A stretch of DNA of 64,000 nucleotides from Atrichornis clamosus (taxonomy: Eukaryota; Chordata; Aves; Passeriformes; Menuridae): contig WBMZ01009015.1 in assembly GCA_013400975.1 (NCBI GenBank), positions 1 to 64,000 of the forward strand, read 5' to 3'. Position 1 is the first letter of the stretch. Every line of letters starts with the position of its first letter. The notes below the pieces were generated by a model. It saw only the letters and a list, made by a program, of their open reading frames with translations. It had not been told where the DNA came from and did not search any database. A program made the position numbers and the translations under genes. This document shows, piece by piece, positions 60,851-64,000 of the stretch.

Positions 60851-63819
60851 TTTATTCACCTTCTAGGAATGGCAGCACCTGACGCCCTGAGCAGCTGAGG
60901 AGAGCGAGCGAGCCACGGTCCTGAGCCCCAGATGTGACTGTGCCCCGGGCGAGCACAGCTCCAGCTCTGACTTGATAAGAGTTGCCTTCAAGTTGCAGAT
61001 AATAGAAGTGATCACTTGTGTTCATTAATTGCCCCATGGCTGAGCACCCCAAAAGGTTCTCTGCACTGCAGGTACCCAGAGCAGAGGCTGGTCCCCAGCA
61101 GGAGAAGGGGCTCTGGTTGGAAGTGTCTCAGTGGTGCCACATAACGGGGCTCTGCAATCCTGGGCAGGGTGTGAGGGTTCCCCTTGCTCTTCAGGGGTGT
61201 ACAGGGACAAGGGGCTTCTTTGCATGGACACAGGGAAGAGTTTGGCCTTTTGAGTTTGGGGTTTGCCTGGGTGAGGGGCAGGGAAGCTGAAGGCACAGAG
61301 AGAAACCAAGGCACCACAGCAGTGTGTGCAGTTCAGATGCCTCGTGCTGTGCAGGGAAGGATCTCACATGTGGGAATGTCATGGATACAGCTTCCAGCAG
61401 TTGTGTCACTCAGTGCAGCTCACAGGAACCTTCTTTGCAGGTTGGGATAGCTCAGAGCTCAGGCTGGGATAGCTCAGATAACTCCATGGTATCCAACGTG
61501 GCATCCATCCTTACAGGCAATGAGTAATAGCTCTGTGAACAAGGACAGACCCCACAAAAAAGAGCAGCAGTCTGTGGGATCTCTCCCTGAATCCCAAGAA
61601 AATGTTGCTTCGAGTAGCACTCCAGGGCTGAGTAATCTGGTAGTGCAGGAGACGTGTGGGCTGCTCGTCCCACGTGTCACTAGTAGGAGCTTCACTGTGC
61701 CAGTGTGTTGTGTGGGAGGCTCTTCCAGAGCTGTGTGTAACTGCTTGGTAAGAGCACATTGGATGTATATTCTGGTGGTGTAATTTCCCTCAGTCAGGCT
61801 CTGCACACATAGTGCAGATTTGGAAACAGAGCACGGAGCACTGAACAGAGACCAGTTCATGAAGACAACCAAAATAAGAGATCACTTCCCCCCTGAATGA
61901 TTTGCTTTATTTTACAGCAAACAAAAGCAGCAGGGCTGGGAACAGCAAGCAGATGTCCTGGGTCAGCCTGAGGAAGCCCAGGCAGATACACCAATACAAG
62001 CAGCACACAGGTCATGGAGATCTCAGTTGAAGATGCAGCCAGGTAAAAACCCAACGGTTGTTTGGTGGCAGACTGAGGGGGTGTTCATTCTCCTTGTGTT
62101 CAGGCAGCACCCCTCCTCTCTGGCTGAGTTGTCAGCATTGTGTCTACATAGCGTTTAGAGATTTTTAAATTAAAAAAAAATCCAAATAACTCAACCAGTG
62201 GAGTTAATTTGCTCTGTAAACCCTGCTGCGAGTGCATCCAGGCAGGCTTTGTGTCAGGTAGTAGTTTGTCTGTGGTAGTTCCCTTGCCCGTGTGTGCATT
62301 GATCCTGGAGAGCAGGACAGCTCCTGCTGATGAATGCCCCACCTCTCAGCTGTTCCCTAGGGAAGTGTTTAGCCAGCAGTCCGTGCTGTGCTCCTGGGGT
62401 CCATTATGAGTCACCTCGGAGGAGCTGCTCAAGGAGGGACAACCTTCTTGGAGCTTCCTGGGAAGCTCCCAAGGACCAGATCCTGTGCCTGTATGGTTGT
62501 TGGTGTGCTGGGAAGTACGAGGAGCCACAAGCAGTGTAAAGGAGGATTGGGGTGAATGTTTGCTCCCCTGGGAGTAAGTCTAGGTTTGCTCTACTTGGGT
62601 GTGGTACTGTCCATGTGATAGCAAGCCTGAGAGGCCCTAAATGTCTTCAGTAGGAGTGGAAGGTGCATGGCTCTTTTCTGAACCCAGGCTTTCCAGATTT
62701 GCCATTCCAGCCCCTCACTGGGGTTGAGATGTTTCCTTGGGTGTCTCCAGGACCACTTGTAGCAACCAGGAGACTCCGGCTGCAGCCCCCCGTGGGTACC
62801 ACAGGCTGGCAGGGAGGGGTATCCCTGCTGATGATCCCTGGGAGACCCTCCCACTGGCCCTAATCAGGACTGTGACATCCAGCCTCACTCTTTTGGTGAC
62901 TCCAGGGACTTCTGAGCACTGAGGTGCCATTCCAGCTGCAAGACAGGCCCTGGCCCCTACCCCCATACTGTAAAGCAGCACTGGGAGCTTTGGGAAGTGT
63001 TTTGCTGTTGGGATTTCTCCCATTTATTTGGTTAGGTTGAAGCACAGCAGAGATAACTGGGGAGGGGGAGGGCTGTGGTGCTGCCCCCAGCCTGTGTCTG
63101 TAGGACCCTTTTAAGCCTTGTTTATTGATTTACTTTGAAATGACATCCTCATCTCAAATGAGAGCAATCAGAGGTGGCAGAACTCCAGAGCAGAAGAGTT
63201 TATAACATATTTTCTAGGAATTGCTTGTCATATCTGAAGGGAAAATGGAAGGGTAACATAAACACACACAAAGCCTGGGGATAATGGCTATTACTGTGTG
63301 GAGACAGTGGTATCGGAGCCTGGAGTGATCTGATGAAGTCTGGTAGTGGGAATTTGGGCTAAGCTGTGCTTTGCAGACTGGATTCTTTTTGTAAATGAAA
63401 CTGCATTAAAAAATTCTGGATTGCTGGTGCAGGTAAGCAGGCAGCCTGCAGAGACCAGGCCATCTTGTCCTGACTAACTCGGCACTTCACGGAGCCTGGC
63501 TTTTGGATAACCTCTGCCACTCACGCCGGCACCAGCTCACTGAACTTTGCCTCTGGGGTTTGTGCCACACAGAGATGTTAACGCTTTTCACCCCATCACA
63601 GCACCACATTAGACCTGTATAATATCTTACTTCTATCAGGGATTGTGTGCTTTAAACCTAAAAGTGGTTTGCCTTTGTCATGCACACAGACAGAAACAGA
63701 GTAATGTTTAGACCAGTTACTTAAATGCCTCACCCTCTCTTCTGCACTGACTTGGCCAGGCATTTCCAGGTTGTAAGACTGATTGACTATTAGCCTCAGA
63801 TTAGGCAGCAGCAAAGTTG

Positions 63820-63895
63820 CTTAAACCTGGTTTAAGTGCCAGAATAGGCTCCTTTAATGCAGCCCTTTTGTTCTTGGACCATTGTCCCAATGGTC
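63820..63895. promoter_or_regulatory. Two perfect short palindromes
   Basis: CTTAAACC-T-GGTTTAAG (63820-63836) is a perfect 17-bp inverted repeat whose centre AAACCTGGTTT matches the grainyhead/CP2 dimer consensus. Forty bases on, GACCATTG-TCC-CAATGGTC (63877-63895) is a perfect inverted repeat with SOX-like CATTG halves. Confidence 0.45.
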
Positions 63896-64000
63896 TGTTC
63901 CCAGCCCCCCTTCCCCTCGCTCCGCCTGGGGCTTGCCGGACATGCTAAGAGCCTCTCTGCGGCTAGAAATGGATTTTTTTTTCAGGATCTCTTTGTTGTC

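Larger units (their letters stand above)
58690..64000. other. Non-coding interval at the right end
   Basis: No recognisable protein exon, CR1 or RNA gene is present. The interval holds a 22-bp duplication (TGGGATAGCTCAGA at 61443 and 61465), the promoter-like cluster at 60.7 kb and the palindromes at 63.8 kb. Open frames such as those around 59.7-60.1 and 61.0-61.9 kb occur on both strands and have no family resemblance. Confidence 0.7.

Overview
This is a piece of vertebrate, almost certainly avian, nuclear DNA. It has spliced genes with GT-AG introns, CpG-island promoter sequence, and at least eleven 3'-end fragments of CR1, the dominant LINE family of birds. I would guess a passerine from the style of the CR1 copies, but that is a weak inference. 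No prokaryotic, organellar or viral gene organisation is visible.

Two protein-coding genes are supported, arranged tail to tail. On the + strand, BBS4 (a tetratricopeptide-repeat subunit of the BBSome) is read in 14 coding exons from 12224 to 30204. These carry 512 complete codons and the stop. The first two exons, about 25 residues in mammals, were not found, and the first 12.2 kb reads as the large intron before exon 3. On the - strand, ADPGK (ADP-dependent glucokinase) is complete in seven coding exons from 43703 down to 36669, giving 489 residues. All internal junctions in both genes keep frame, and all have AG acceptors and GT donors. BBS4 next to ADPGK is the known vertebrate microsynteny (15q24 in human). 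The two genes share no pathway; one acts in ciliary trafficking and the other in ER-associated glucose phosphorylation.

Layout: 1-12223, BBS4 upstream intron; 12224-30204, BBS4 exons and introns; 30205 to about 31490, BBS4 3'UTR; about 31115-36668, a CR1-free interval that fits a long ADPGK 3'UTR and may overlap the BBS4 3'UTR; 36669-43703, ADPGK; 43390-44150, a CpG-island promoter with an unusual 73-81 bp tandem repeat; 44150-64000, about 20 kb with no recognisable protein gene and no recognisable CR1. This last interval holds two more CpG-rich patches (56.74-57.06 and 57.73-58.06 kb), an AT-rich homeodomain-site-rich block (58.2-58.7 kb), a promoter-like motif cluster (60.7-60.85 kb) and a pair of perfect short palindromes (63.82-63.90 kb). 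It is most simply the regulatory desert beyond ADPGK, which in other vertebrates leads to NEO1.

I did not find a novel biological system. The observations most worth testing are the possible antisense overlap of the two 3'UTRs, the repeat-built ADPGK promoter, the candidate regulatory elements at 56.7-63.9 kb, and a probable assembly join at the single N (43067).
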